A DNA stretch of 64,000 bases from Bidens hawaiensis (lineage: Eukaryota > Streptophyta > Magnoliopsida > Asterales > Asteraceae): the NCBI GenBank assembly GCA_021521415.1, contig JAIQDT010000188.1:2972158-3036157 (forward strand). Reading direction: 5' to 3'. The translations under genes and the position numbers were made by a program. Numbering within the stretch: position 1 is the first letter of the stretch; the number at the start of each line of letters is the position of its first letter. Positions 30,431-44,300 of this stretch are shown here, in pieces. The notes below the pieces were generated by a model. The model did not search any database and had not been told where the DNA came from. It saw only the letters and a list, made by a program, of their open reading frames with translations.

Positions 30431-32981
30431 GTTTGGCATAATTTGGTTTCTTTGAATGGATTGTTATTGAAGTTGTTGGGTTCGGAGTGGTTGTACCCGA
30501 ATGGGTTGGGGGTTGCTGGTTCACATGGCTTCAATTGATTCTACAATTAAGGCACTACGTCCATCTTTACCACACCCGTGGCCTACTATCACTCGACATT
30601 CTTTTTCCTGCCGATGACCATATTTTTCACATTCAGGGAAGGACCCTTCATGCGGTTCATGTTTTCACACCAGAACTAGTCTTTGTATAATTCTGGGTTG
30701 TAGGACGTGCCTACTTATTCAAAAGTCTATCTTGCACTATACCTTTATCACTTCTCTTCTTTATTACTCGACGTCTCGCCTAACGTCCTTCCAGTCCGCT
30801 TCCCATAGAGTCAAATATATCAATGCTGGCTTGTGACACAACCCTTCCAAAGGTTGTATATTTTACAGGATTGACTATGCTCCTTATCGATGGAGTTAGT
30901 CCCCAATATTGCGCTTACTTCGCTTAGTTTCAGGAGTAATTAGCCATGTTACCAGACATGACAATTCCTTCAAACGATTAGCGTTTTCTAAGTGATCAGC
31001 ATACAACATTTCTGTCTTCCATAGCTCAGTTTCCAATATCTGAACTTAATTACTCGAATAAAAGTGCTCTAATAAAAGAATTTTAAATCCTAACCATATC
31101 ATCTGAGCAATAATTTTCTAACTATAATTTTGTACCATCGTGTTCCATCACGATACAACATAATCTACCAACATATCTGTAGCATAATTCACTACACAAT
31201 GTTCTAGACTCATACCAATATCCTTAACCATTTCGATCTTTTCTATCCACTCGCTAATCTATTCCTCCCTTTACCATCAGTAACTATTAATAATTTCCTT
31301 ACCACAATCAACAGACATATCCTTCATACCGGATCTAATTCATTACGACTACTATTCATGTTTAGTTAATAACTAATACTTGTAGTCATAATAGTATTCG
31401 GTGGAACATTATCACCTTTAGTAATACCACCAAGAATTGAAATATTCATATTCACGTGATTGCTCGATCTACAATCTTGCGATCACATTTGCATCAACAC
31501 TAGCAGTGATCTATGATACGACATTCGGTATCATCATCTGCTATCTTTGAGCAATCAACTGAATCATATCTATCTCTATCATTGGAGTTACTCTTTTTAT
31601 GTCATTCTGCCGTACTCATCCCGTACGCAGTATTCAATACTAATCTCACCGTATAACTCGTTACCAGCTCAATCATGACAGCAGGTACACATACACACCA
31701 AATATTATCATACATATTACACATATCAGTATCTAATATATATGACCCACAAATATAATAATATATGGACTTAACCTGACGTCGGTTAACGTTTTAATAT
31801 GTTTCATAACCCTTGTCACCAACTGACATATAGATCTTTCTCAATAAGGATTAATGTTTAACATACTTGATTTCAATATCCTTCTGCATATCAGCAAAAC
31901 CGATACATGCTCACCGTGAGCACCAAACGATTACGTACCACGGAGTTATAATATCCGTGTTTATTCGTATATCCGGCATACACAGTATACCACCTACGAA
32001 CGAACAACCAACTATGCTATAATGATTCCGACACTTCTTTGTGTATAGGTAATCATTCTATTCGAGCATACTGGGTGTAGACATCTAACGAATGTAAGGA
32101 TAACATAGGGAGTTGCAAGGTTCAAGGTAATTGCGCAACATGGGTTGCCTTCAAATATTATTAATTACTATTATGGGAAACTCTACACTTGCTCAGTCAA
32201 TGTCCTCAGGCGTTCTAGGTTTGCTAAAATCAGTAATTCTCGATCTGGAGGTGGTATGACTCATATGTTTGAGAGTGAGAAATACATATATATATTTCTA
32301 TATATTATTTTTATCTGCTGATTTATTATCAAATTTATTATTATTATTATTTTATTTATTTATTTAACTTAATGGAATAAGAATGGGTTCAGGTACGGAT
32401 CCGTCCGTACGTGAGGGTCGACGGTTCGGGTGAACATCTGGGGTTATTAGGATATACGGTACCGGTGTTGGTAGGGTATGAGATTTATCAATTTTGGTTG
32501 GGAGTGACGGTTACTAGATATTTCTGGTTAATGTCACACGGGAGGTCTAACTTGGTGCTATCATAGCTGTGACCCGATAAGTCAGACTTATCATCAACCG
32601 ATGCTCTAAGAATTCCAGCATCCTCGGTACTTTTATTATTTCATCCCCCGGTTCCTTATCCCGTTCCCATTTCTCAATACATATACCCACAAGATATGTA
32701 CATACATATATATACACATTAGCACGTATAAATAATATCATATACTTTACACATATGTTGCCATTTTTACCTATTAATGTCCCCAATGACTTCCCCTGAA
32801 TTCCCTCGTGCGGACAAGTCTGTTATTATGTTCCGGACCATAATAACTCACTTGTCCATTCAAGTTCATCCAGATCCCGTCACTATATATTATTAGTTGA
32901 TATTCAGATCCTATAATACTTGAGCTACTGGTTATATTTTAGGTATCTTTTAAAGACATCCTAATTCTTTTATAACCAATG
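30431..32981 (-). other. 5' internal region of Gypsy-4, no readable gene
   Basis: This should contain gag and the leader, but all frames are closed. It is AT-rich with no recognisable domain. Confidence 0.6.
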
Positions 32982-32993
32982 GCTCTGATACCA
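32982..32993 (-). promoter_or_regulatory. Primer binding site of Gypsy-4, initiator Met-tRNA
   Basis: In sense TGGTATCAGAGC lies five bases after the 5' LTR end. It is perfectly conserved although the coding region is destroyed. Confidence 0.9.
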
Positions 32994-32998
32994 AGTTC

Positions 32999-35975
32999 TG
33001 TAACACCACGTGACAGCAGCGGAAACGTAAACGGGATGCGACAGACACCTCTGATATCAACCACATTGTTTATAAAGAAAACTGAATGCATTAATATACT
33101 TCAAAATTTCATTATCTCATCTTTCATTACCGTCTAGGTGATACACACATCATACAATACGATTCGTAATTCTATCTGTTTTAATGTATCCTAACATCCC
33201 GCACACAAATCTTACACGCATCAAGCACTTAGCACGTAAGCAATCACTTCATCTAATTTGTACCTGAAAAGCATGTGAGAAAACGGGTCAACTACGAATA
33301 GTTGGTGAGTATCACAATTTTAGTAAACCATGATAAATCCATATCATAATATAATATTATCTGGGGACACTGTTAACCCATAAATACATTTAATAACCTC
33401 TGGGGACACTGTTAACCCAGAACTTCCAATAACCTCTGGGGACACTGTTAACCCAGAACACTTCCACTAACCTCTGGGGACACTGTTAACCCAGAACACT
33501 GTTGCGGGACCTTACAATATTAGCAACTCAAACAATTACCATTTTAATACATTACCGTACGATTCCCGTACAATAAACATTATATAAATACATTCATTTC
33601 CATGCGTTCAGCATGTACTTAATCGTTTTGATAGAAACATGCTTTCCGCCCCGGGAAAATATATAAAACATTTCAGTAAAAAGGGGCTCGTGAAACTCAC
33701 CTTAGCACATGCAAGCAGGTAACAACAATCATTATCAATTAACACGTCCAATCTGTAATATGATCCCTACGATCGTTATTATACAATTATTGTTTATATA
33801 ATCTTTAACCTTATCAATCGGTACATCTGGGGACACTGTTAACCCAGGACTGTACCTGTTCCGGGGGCAATGTTAACCCAGAAATACTTCTCCGGACTCA
33901 GATTGTGATGTCGTTTAGAGTTCCATGGTCACAATTTCTATAAATCGTTTTCTCGTTTTGCGTGCCTAGCACGAATATCCGTTTTATGTTTCAAAAATGA
34001 GTTTGGTCACACACGACTCGAAAATAGTGGTTGTCTGATAATTTAATTTAAAATGTGAAATTATAGCTCGGTTTTGACGTCCCGATTGGCCGCGGGACCC
34101 GTTTTCGTCTTTGGCGTACCGGAAACTATTAAATCGGTTAAAAATACCCAAATCATTCGACTTATTTTCGGATGATTCATTTTTACTTGTTTAACTCAAT
34201 TATATGAAAATAGTCCATTTTTAAGGTTTTTATACACCAGTCAGCTCGCTTAAGCGAACTTCACCGGTTTACGCGTTTTAACTTTAAAAGTTTGATAATT
34301 AGCACGATTAATTATCCGTTTACTCTCGGATCTTGAAATTTTGCACAAATCACTTTTTAATAGTGGGGAATTTTATAAAAATATTTCCAGAATTAATTCT
34401 TATATTTAAAATTTATTTATCTATTTTTAAACACCATTTAAACACTAAATATGTCGTAAATACCAAACGACCTTAGAAAAATCCCAAATTTTTCCTGGAT
34501 GTCCCCTGCCATCCACATAGTCCCCTGTAATTTTTCCAGAACCAAAATCTTCTTTTACATGCCCTTTTTCCAAAACCGAGCTAGAAATCCCTAGAACTCG
34601 TTTAACCAAAAAGCCTACTTAGACCTCTCCAACGGACATAAAATTTTGTGTGTGACTTATACATGATATGAAAAGCTTATCTGAAATTTTCCAGAATTTT
34701 TCATGATATTTAACTATTTTTCACCATTTTTGGCCAAAACCGAGCATTAAATTCACCAAATATTCATCCTTTATCCAAAAATTACCAAAAATTCACAGAA
34801 CTCATATTTTCATGTGTTTAACACCTCTGTAAAATTTCATGACCTAACTCTAAAGCATCAACAATCTGTCCAAATTTCCCATAACCGAACATAACCGAAT
34901 ATACCTTTCGTTTTCCGCCACTACAAGCTACAAACTCATCTTTCCGCCTTATCTACCACTAAATACAGAGCCTACAAACAACATACCACAATACCAAGCA
35001 AGTTACACTCACGATCAAGCCATTTCTTTCATGGTTACGGTTATGATACTAAAACAAAGATTTAACCGTAAAAATTCGTTTTTGATTCGTTTAACTCCTT
35101 TCTTGGACCAAGATCCCTTGTATAACCTGTATACATCACTTGATCATGCAAGAATCGGTTTTCATCTTTGAAACCTCATTTTCTTGCAAACAAACTCAAG
35201 AAACGAAGATGGAAACGTATATAATTCGATCTTTACCTTGGTTTTTCTTGTTAAAAGTCTCGGTTTTTGATCAAGGAGTTGAGAGGATTTGATGAAGTTT
35301 GTGGATTGTTGATTGGAAAAAGAAAAAAAAGAAAATGAAGGCCATGGGAGGCCGATCGGAACCCATAAGGGTGGGGTGGGACCCACAAATTCATTCTTGG
35401 CCACTCATTTGGATTTCCGTAATCTGGATAATGTTTTGGATAATCTGATTCAGTTCGTTTCTCGGTTAAACGTTTAATTCGGCTTAAAACGAGGCCAAAA
35501 CGGTTGTTTTTCGGCTAAAAAATGAAATTTATATAAAACCGATTTAAAAACTTAAACCATGACATTTATTAACTTAAAACGTCATATTATTAGTTATTAC
35601 GCATCATTTTCGGCTTGATCGATCGTCTCTTGCTCGGTTTGGTATTAAAGGTTTCGTTTAACGTACCGACGTACTATTAAATCGAAATCCTTTTTCTGTG
35701 CTTTAATCCACTTACACCGAAGCTTTAATACTTCGTAACATCACTAAATATCATATATCTCGTCTATAATTGAACCCTCGATTCATTCGGGTTTCAATAA
35801 CTATCGATCGTTTGATCGCATATTCAATACGGTCAATTATATATTCACATACAATCAATACAATGAACCATGTATTCTCGTATAATTACCATGGTAACTC
35901 ATGTACCCAACATTACATATGACGTAACTAACGTCTACCGGTTAGGGTATACCTGGTTTCGTCGGAATCGTTACA
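32999..35975 (-). repeat. 5' LTR of Gypsy-4 (2977 bp)
   Basis: Second LTR copy, about 99% identical to 24285-27258 by eye. Differences cluster slightly at its first 20 bases. Confidence 0.9.
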
Positions 35976-35980
35976 GCTAC

Positions 35981-37740
35981 GCTGAGTGAGTTCTAGTTAA
36001 TCAGATAATATATTTTACATTCACATATACATACCCAAAGATACGTATTCCATGCTTAACCTATATCATTCTTCCATATATACATACATTCATTCTTTCA
36101 TACTTTCTTTTTTTTTTAATGTACACAGTACTTGCATAACTATCCTTACATTATAAAGAGCATTTTTCCCTACGTACTTTGGATATTATTAGGGTACGGT
36201 GCCCTTCATCATCGGAAATTATTAGGGTCCGGTGCCTGTCATCCTTGGATATTATTAGGGTCCGGTGCCTGTCATCCTCGGATATTATTAGGGTCCGGTG
36301 CCCTTCATTCCATACAACCATCTAATCATATATTCATTTCATTACTTTTATATTTATATAATTTCGTACATACTCCTAACATTTTCTATATCATTCATAG
36401 AACATTCATAACACCTTCACATATCATACACTTACCAATTAAGGTAAGTGTATTAACTAATCACATCGAGTATGCACACAACCCCGAAAACATAACAAGG
36501 AAATGGGGCTAGAAACTCACTTGTGTCCTGTGCTTCTCAGAGTTAATCGTAATACCCATCCTTAGTTGTGCACGGATAACTGTGTAATAATTATAAGTAT
36601 TAATTAATTACTTCTACTATGTCATATTTCTATGTTATTATAACCCCTAGCTACGGGGGTCCGGAGGCAGCACCCCTAGCAACGGGGTGGTCTAGGGGCA
36701 GCAGCCCCTAACAGAGTCCAAGGGGCAGAGCCCCTGGCTGGGGTCGAGCTTCTAGGTTAGCTTGGAAATTTTTTTTACTAAAAATTCATTAGAAAAACTT
36801 AAGTTTGAACCAATCTAATCAAATGAAAATTCTAATCGAATGAAAATTCTAATCGAATGAAAATTCTAATCGAATGGAAGTTCTAATCGAATGAAAATTC
36901 TAATCGAATGGAAATTCTAATTGAATCGAATTACCCGTTCGATTCGATTACTTTTCACATTTGATTCGATTACTTTTTGGCCCATTAGATTCGATTACTT
37001 TTCTCATGCGTTTTGATTACTTTTCTCATGCGATTCGATTACTTTTTTGGCCCATTCGTTTCGATTACTTTTCTCATGCGATTCGATTACTTTTTGTATG
37101 AATTTGATTCTATTCCCCTTCACTTTCCAGCCTTACTTTTCTACTTGTTTTGCCCGTCTTGCATGATAAATGAGCCTATGACTTTAACCATATTGTTTCC
37201 TTGTACTAACTGGTCCAAACGTTACCCGTTTGTCCCGTTTCATTCAAAACATCTCGTTTACATTAAAATTTGTATTTTTCTTGCATAATAATGTTTGATT
37301 TGCCTTAATATCAAATATTAGGGCAAACCAACGTTAAAAACGTAATCTTTAATCTAAAACATACCTTTTTGGCTCACCTCTAGTAATAGTTTGACTCACA
37401 CGTGACTATGGAAGTTTTTCTTGTTTGTATGATTAAGATCTAGCATAAACCCTTCTTGGTTTGGATTCAAATCTTGATCCTTAACAGAAGTAGAGTGTGT
37501 GTGTTTGTTTTTGAGTGTGTAGGGATGCAAAGTTGGTGAAATGAAGGTTTTAGGGAGATTTAAGGGAGTTTACATACCCTTAAGCCCATGGACCTAAGGC
37601 CCATAACCATCCCTTATTCCATCCTTTATTGTCCAAGCCTACACTCTATTATTTTTATTTAACTTAGCTAAATAATAACACACTATTGAATAAATGAAAT
37701 TTCTTATATTTATTATTATCATCAAAAGTAGGATGCTACA
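35981..37740 (-). repeat. 3' LTR of Gypsy-3, second segment
   Basis: Continues from 24284. It contains four 33-bp units (36181-36310, GGATATTATTAGGGTCCGG), GC-rich hairpins (36650-36750), six copies of a 17-bp unit (36819-36925) and about seven inverted-sense ATTCGATTACTTTT units (36938-37100). It ends GATGCTACA. Confidence 0.85.
36819..37100. repeat. Two mutually inverted minisatellites in the Gypsy-3 LTR
   Basis: Array one repeats CGAATGAAAATTCTAAT (about six copies). Array two repeats ATTCGATTACTTTTC with variable spacers (about seven copies), close to the reverse complement of array one. The other LTR (45893-46085) has only two or three plus five copies. Confidence 0.75.
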
Positions 37741-37760
37741 AGTCTACCCTCCTTAAAAGA
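37741..37760 (-). promoter_or_regulatory. Polypurine tract region of Gypsy-3
   Basis: In sense CTTTTAAGGAGGGTAGACT precedes the LTR. A TTTCG-GGGA-CGAAA hairpin lies just upstream in sense (37778-37762). Confidence 0.65.
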
Positions 37761-37784
37761 GGTTTCGTCCCCGAAAACTAACTA

Positions 37785-38964
37785 TTACTTAAACAAATCT
37801 GGATAATACTTGCGCATCTCTTCTTCAACTTCCCAAGTAACATCCCATCCATTACGATTCTTCCATATCATTTCCACCAAGGGGATAACTTTACGACGAA
37901 ACTGTTTTTCTTTGTGGCAGATTATCTCTACAGGCTGTTCAATATAGTTTAACTGTTCGTCAACCTCGATGTGTACCAATGGCACATGAGATGTCTTGTC
38001 AGCGAGACATTTTCTCAAATGAGAAACACGAAAGGTAGAGTGAATCCCTTATAACTCTTGAGGTAAATCTTGCTTGTAATCCACTTCACCCACGCCATCT
38101 ACAATGTTAAACGAACCAATGTACCTTGGACTTAACTTTCCTCTAATTCTGAAACGAATTATTCCCTTCCAAGGCGAGACCTGAGCATTACATTGTCACC
38201 AATGCCAAACTTAATCGGTCATCGCCACTTATCAGCATAGAACTTCTGGCGATCTTGAGCAAATTTCATTCTTGTCTTGATCTAATCAAACCTCGAAGAG
38301 GTTTCTTGCAAAACTTCTAAACTCCCAATCTCTTTTTGACCAATCTCAACCCAACATACTAGAATTCTACAACGTCTACCATATAGCATTTCAAACGACA
38401 ACATACCAATACTTGAGTGGTAGCTGTCTTTATAAGAGAATTCTGCCAGACGCATATGATCATCCCAACTTCCTCCAAAGTCCAAAACACAAGAATATAG
38501 CATATCATCAAGGGTTTGGATGGTCCTTTCAGACTGCCCATCTGTTTGAGGATGATACGCCGTACTGATGTTCAGTCTTGTTCCCATAGCTTCATGGAAC
38601 TTCTTCCAGAATCTCGAAGTAAAGCGAGTGTCTCTATCAGACACAATCGACATCAACACTCCATGCTTAGCCACAACCTCTTTTATGAACACATTTGCTA
38701 ATGTTTCTGACGAGATGGCATCTCGTATTGGCAGAAAGTGAGCACTTTCGTTAAACGATCCACTATCACCCAAATGGTGTCATGATGTTTAGCTGTACGC
38801 AGTAGCGTAGTTATGAAATCCATGGTGATGTGTTCCCATTTACATTCTGGTATATCCAAAGGCTGCATCTTCCCATAAGGTTTCTAGTGTTCTGCTTTGA
38901 CTTGCAAGCAAGTTAAGCACATACTGACATAATCTACTACATCGTTCTTCATACCCGACCACCA
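37785..38964 (-). pseudogene. Integrase and chromodomain of Gypsy-3
   Basis: The chromodomain is at 38018-37785 (VHIEVDEQLNYIEQPVEI to WDVTWEVEEEMRKYYPDLF), the mark of a chromovirus integrase tail that targets heterochromatin. The integrase core is at 38773-38282 with SDRDTRFTSRFW and AYHPQTDGQSERTIQ. The zinc finger (WWSGMKNDVVDYVSMCLTC) reaches 38964, where the solo LTR interrupts it; it resumes at 41317. Stops at several points, for example TAG after KAEH near 38885, make it non-functional. Confidence 0.8.
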
Positions 38965-39308
38965 TGTAACACCCCGTCTAAAGCGGAATATGCATGAGTG
39001 TGACGTATAGATTTCTCAAAAACACATGTGACACTATTAAGTGATAATATTACCATTAACTGATTTAAACAACAAGTACACAAGTTTGGAAGTAAAAGAA
39101 ATACAAAGAAACACACGTATTAAAGTATCCTGTTCATTTGTTTGAATATCCTTAGTACTAATGTCTTTTTCTCGTATTATCTTCTGATGGATGTGCCTGT
39201 AGCATATATATAAAATAAAGTCAACTAAATGAATAGTTGGTGAGTTCACACAAGTTTTGATATAAGTACATAAAAACCATACAATTCCATGAATAAGTGT
39301 AAATGAGC

Positions 39309-39411
39309 AAGTAAGGTCCTTTCCAGTTGGGATTGTGCACCAATGTACTCGGATAAGCGCAAGTAAGGTCCTTTCCAGTTGGGATTGCGCACAAATGTAC
39401 TCGGATAATGA
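39309..39411. repeat. 52-bp tandem duplication in the solo LTR
   Basis: AAGTAAGGTCCTTTCCAGTT starts at 39309 and 39361; the two units differ by a few bases. Confidence 0.8.
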
Positions 39412-40735
39412 GGCCCTTTTCCACTCATAACAACAAATGTCTTGAGCGCAAAGAGGGGCGCATGATCATACTATATTGAAGAAATCAACGTGCAAGTAAT
39501 TTTGAGCAAGTAACAAGTAAATACACAAGTCCATGTAGCGAATTATAGTTTGTAAATAATGAATAAACGAAACTGTAATTTGGATAGGATATATATGCTA
39601 ACCCCAAAAGTAGTAAAAGAGTAAAAAGTGGGTGTGAGAAACTCACCTTTGAGATTGAAGACAACTTGAAATAATAACCGAAAGCGCCTTTAAGGAAAAT
39701 GAAATGATAGAACCTCACAAACTATAATTAAAAAGGAAATACAAAATTTAAAGACTAACTATCGGGATTATAAAAGTTAAATAATATTACTTTTATAAAT
39801 TATGCATTATTTTAATATCTATTTCATTAACTTATGGCAAATGGGGACTTGGGGATTTTTAATGAGTTTAACAAAAATGAATAAAGTTTATATAAATCAT
39901 TTAAATTTAATATTTATTAGTTGAAGAATGATTTGTAGATAACATAATTATAACTTATTAATATAAGATTAAATAACAATATTAATAACAATTTATGATC
40001 AAACGTTTAACATATTTAATTAATTTACTAATTAATTAACTTAAATGTTTTGCATGAATTCTTTTAAGGAAATAATAAATTTTAGTTTATGTTGAAAGAT
40101 AATAAACAATAATTAATTTACTCAATTATTAATTTAAATGTATGAAGTATGTTATATCAATTGTAAAATATTTCAAATAAAAGAAATTTTTATAAATCAT
40201 CTTATTTAAAAGAAAGTTTTTAAGTTTATGATGATCAACAAATTATAAGATTTAGATAAATATATATTCATGCTTGTTCTTGCAAAATAACTAGGTTTGA
40301 CCCAAGATTTAGAAAAATCAAAGTGTGTATCTCGGATATCCATGATCATAATGATTCTTAAAACCAAAATATAAGATTTTTATGATAAAAGTAACATGAT
40401 CATGAAGAACAACTTATGAACAAGTATGAACATTCAAGATAAATATCAAACAAAAGCGATAAAATGCATGAAATGGTAAAAACTTACTTGTCAGTGCTCT
40501 TAAGCTTAAAAAATAATGTTTTGAGGTGTTAAAAAGATGGAGAATTAGTCCTCCTTTTATAGTGAATTTTAGAGTGGTTATGTTTTATAAAATTTAAGAA
40601 ATTAAATCATGTTTAATATAATTAAAATACAAATTAAAAATAGTTTAATAGGGTATTCAAAAGGTTTAACTATTTTAATAAATTTTATTTAATTAAAAAA
40701 TTCATTAGTTTTTATTAATTAAGTAACATATGAAA

Positions 40736-40736
40736 A

Positions 40737-40775
<39 letters not shown>

Positions 40776-41066
40776 AGTAGTAGTGGTAGTGGTAGTGGTA
40801 GTGGTAGTGGTAGTGGTAGTGGTAGTGGTAGTGGTAGTAGTGGTAGTGGTAGAAGTGGTAGTCGTGGTAGTGGTAGTCGTGGTAGTGGTAGTCGTGGTAG
40901 TGGTGGTAGTGGTAGTGGTAGTGGTCGTAGTGGTAGTGGTGGTAGTGGTGGTAGTGGTCGTGGAAGTGGTCGTGGTAGTCGTGGTGGTAGTGGTGGTGGT
41001 AGTGGAGGTGGTGGAGGTGGTGGTGGTAGTGGTAGTGGTAGTGGTAGTGGTAGTAGTAGTTAAATC
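40736..41066 (+). repeat. GAT then GGTAGT microsatellite
   Basis: About twelve GAT repeats are followed by about 290 bp of GGT/AGT triplets with scattered CGT. It keeps one frame open as Met/Val runs on the plus strand, which is an artefact of the triplet repeat and not a gene. Confidence 0.95.
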
Positions 41067-41316
41067 ATAATTCTAGTAAATTGAATGAGACATGTACATA
41101 AATATTTGATCTTGATTATGAATGTTTTAAATGAATATGTAATACTACAAGGGTGGTGAAAAGTATAATTGCATAGAAATGATCTTATAAAATACATTAA
41201 CGATAGTTGAGATTAACTAATAACAATATTATAAAAATATATAAATTTAAATAGAAACAAGACCAAAAGTTTAAAACGGGTCGGGTTTTCGGTTTTGAAA
41301 ATTAACGAATGTTACA

Positions 41317-44300
41317 CACTAATAGTCTCTCTTTAAGTCTTGATACATCTTGGTGGATCCTAGATGAATCGAGTATCTTGACTTATGAGCTATCTAGGAT
41401 TCGACCTCTAAAATCTACATGACGTGGAATCCACATACGGTCAAACCTAGTCTTCACACCATGAGTGTTTTCCATCAGCTCGTATTGCTGTTCGAAGATT
41501 CTTTCCTTTTTCAATAGCCCTTCATCTATAAGCACCTCAGACTGTACCTTGATGATCTCTTCAAAGAGAACTGAGTTAATGATCAACTTATACGACTTAC
41601 CTGTTGCGATGACTTCTTCATTCTTACAGCTTAGTGCGTCAGCAACCACATTAGCTTTACCAGGATAGTATTTGATATCACAGTCGTAATTCTTTATCAA
41701 CTCTAACCATCTCCTCAGTCCCATATTCAGCTCTTTCTACTCGAAGAAATACTTCAAACTCTTATGACCGGTGTAGATAGTACACTTGGTAACATATAGG
41801 TAGTGTCTCCAAATCTTGAGAGCATGCACTACTGATGCTATCTCTAAGTCATGTGTCGGGTACGTACTCTCATGAACTTTCAACTGTCCGGATGCATAAG
41901 CTATTACCTTTTCTCGTTGCATTAACACGCTACCTAACCCATGATGCGAGGCATCAGTACGAACAACCAAATCCTCATCACCATCGAGTAGAGCAAGGAT
42001 TGGAGCTCATGTGAGTTTTTTCTTCAATTCCTCAAAAGCTTCCTCCTGGTACTTACCGCAATTGAATACTATAGACTTTCATATCATACCGGTCAACGGT
42101 GTGGCTATCTTAGAGAAGCCTTCAATGAACTTCCTATAATAGCCAGCCAACCCTAAGAAGCTTCATATATCAGTCGGGTTTTGAGGAGTCTTCTAATTCA
42201 TTACTTTCTCAATCTTAACTTGGTCCACAGTAATCTCTTTCAGATTGATTATGTGACCTGTACCTCACGCAACCAGAATGCGCACTTCGAAAACTTAGTA
42301 TACAACTTCTCTTCCTTCAAAATATCCAATACTTCTCTTATATGATCGGCATGGTCAGACTCTCTCTTTGAATAACTCAATATATCATCAATGAAAACGA
42401 CAATTGACTTGTCTAACATCGGCCGACATACCCTATTCATCATATCCATAAATGCTACGGGAGCATTCTTGAGACCGAACGACATAACGAGGAACTCGTA
42501 GTATCCATACCGCGTCCGAAACTCTGTTTTAGGGATGTCTGCATCTTTCACCTTCAGCTGATGATAGCCTGATCTAAGGTCTATTCGTGAGAACCGACTC
42601 GCACCTTGTAGTTGATCAAACAAATCGTCAATCCATGGCAACGAATATTTGTACTTCACCGTCAGCTTATTCAACTCACGATAGTCTATGCACATTCTCA
42701 TACTTCCATCCTTCTTCTTAACAAATAACATCGGTGCGGCCCACGAGGAAACACTCGACATTATAAAACATTTGTTGAGGAGTTCTTGTAGTTGGGATAT
42801 CAATTCCTTCATCTCGGACGGCGCCGTGCGGTAAGGTGCTTTCGTGACGGGTTGTGCTCCTGATATTAAGTCTATCTGAAATTTTACCTCTCGCTCCGGT
42901 GGCTACCCGGGAAATTCCTCAGGGAACACTTCTGGGTAGTCGCACACAACAGGAACATCTTTCACTTCTTTCATCTTGGCTGTAGCTTTGAAAACATACG
43001 CCAGGTAGGCACCGCACCCTCGCCTTAACAAACCCTCGGATTTTATCATCGAAATGGCATTAAGAACTGAACTTTCTTTATCACCATAAACCATCAGCGT
43101 ACCACCATCCAAGGACTTTAACCTTATCAACCTACTCTTACACACTATCTAAGCCTCAAACTCAGATAGACAATCCATTCCCAGACCACATCGAACCCTC
43201 CTAAGTTCATAACATACTTGGTAACAGGGAACTCACGTCCCTCTAACTCTATCTTACAATCCTTAACCATTCTCATCAACCTAACGGAGGTTTCACTAGC
43301 GGTTTCTACTATAAAAGTTTTAGGCACACGACAACATTTCATTTTTGCTAACTTACTACATGGTGTAACTACGAAACTTGTATTCGCACCCGAATCAAAC
43401 AATACAGAAGCAAAAATACCGTTTTCTAGAAACGTACCTGTCACAGCAACTGGGATTTGCTTGGCCTCCTCCTGAGTTAGCGTGTAGGCCCCGGTCCTTG
43501 GCCTAGACTGGTCAGTATCCTTCCTTGCGCTTCCCCAACTTCACCATTAGTGCACTCCCTTGCCATATAACATGTCTTACCACATTTGTAACACACGGGC
43601 TTTGCATTGCATTCATTGGCATAGTGCCTTTCTTTCCACACTTATAACAGGCATTTGTCCCAGCCTGCATTCTCCACCATGAGCTTTCCCACACTTGTGG
43701 CGCACATCGGAACCTGTACTCCACTTGCACTCACTGCCATGCACCTGCCCATAAGTCTTGCATGTATTTCTCTCCCACACTTTCTACTTCTTATCCTTAG
43801 GGTTCCATGACCAAGTACCGGGTCGTTTAGCAGGAGTAACCCATTTGTTTTCCTTTTTCTCTTCCACAACCACTTCGTCCACCGCTAGGTCATCGTAAAC
43901 CATATTTGCGAGTTCGACAGCAGAGTCAAAAGTATCATGTTAACTTGCCCTGACTAAGGTACGGGAGTTCTGTGGAAGTTCTCTGATATAGCACTTGATC
44001 CTTTTTTGTTAAGTATTGACCATGTTGGATACCAACTTAGACATGCGGTTAAATTTGGTGGTATACACGCAGTTTGTCATCTTACCCGCCATCAGATTCA
44101 GAAATTCTTCTCAGCAGTCCTTGCATGGCTTTCAGCAGACTTACTAGTATGCAAATCTTCACTACAGCAGCTACAGCTTGAGCAACGGCGGCTTGAACAG
44201 TAGGATCAAGTTGATACCCTTCATTGTTGCTCTTATCTCGCATAGTCGCACTTCATTCTTCTCCTGTGTTAGTAACTGGTTCTTCAGAAGGTTCCCGGAC

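Larger units (their letters stand above)
24285..35975 (-). mobile_element. Gypsy-4: 11.7-kb Gypsy element with 3-kb LTRs and ruined coding region
   Basis: LTRs 24285-27258 (2974 bp) and 32999-35975 (2977 bp) begin TGTAACACC and end GGAATCGTTACA, and the element is flanked by GCTAC on both sides. I count about 30 differences between the LTRs, roughly 1%. The internal region is only 5.7 kb and its pol is riddled with stops and shifts. The contrast indicates it moved recently with proteins supplied in trans. Confidence 0.9.
38965..41316. mobile_element. Gypsy-5: solo LTR (2352 bp) inside Gypsy-3 pol
   Basis: It begins TGTAACACCCCGTCTAAAGCGG and ends AATGTTACA. Flanks are CACCA (38960-38964) and CACTA (41317-41321), a duplication with one transition. 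Removing it rejoins the integrase zinc-finger frame of Gypsy-3 (a Tyr-Trp-Trp-Ser-Gly stretch). No primer site, polypurine tract or coding domain is inside. It holds a 52-bp duplication (39309-39411) and the trinucleotide array at 40736-41066. Confidence 0.8.

Noticed and set aside
40738..41070. Open frame encoding Met and Val runs
   Set aside because: It is a translation of the GAT/GGT/AGT triplet repeat with no other gene feature.
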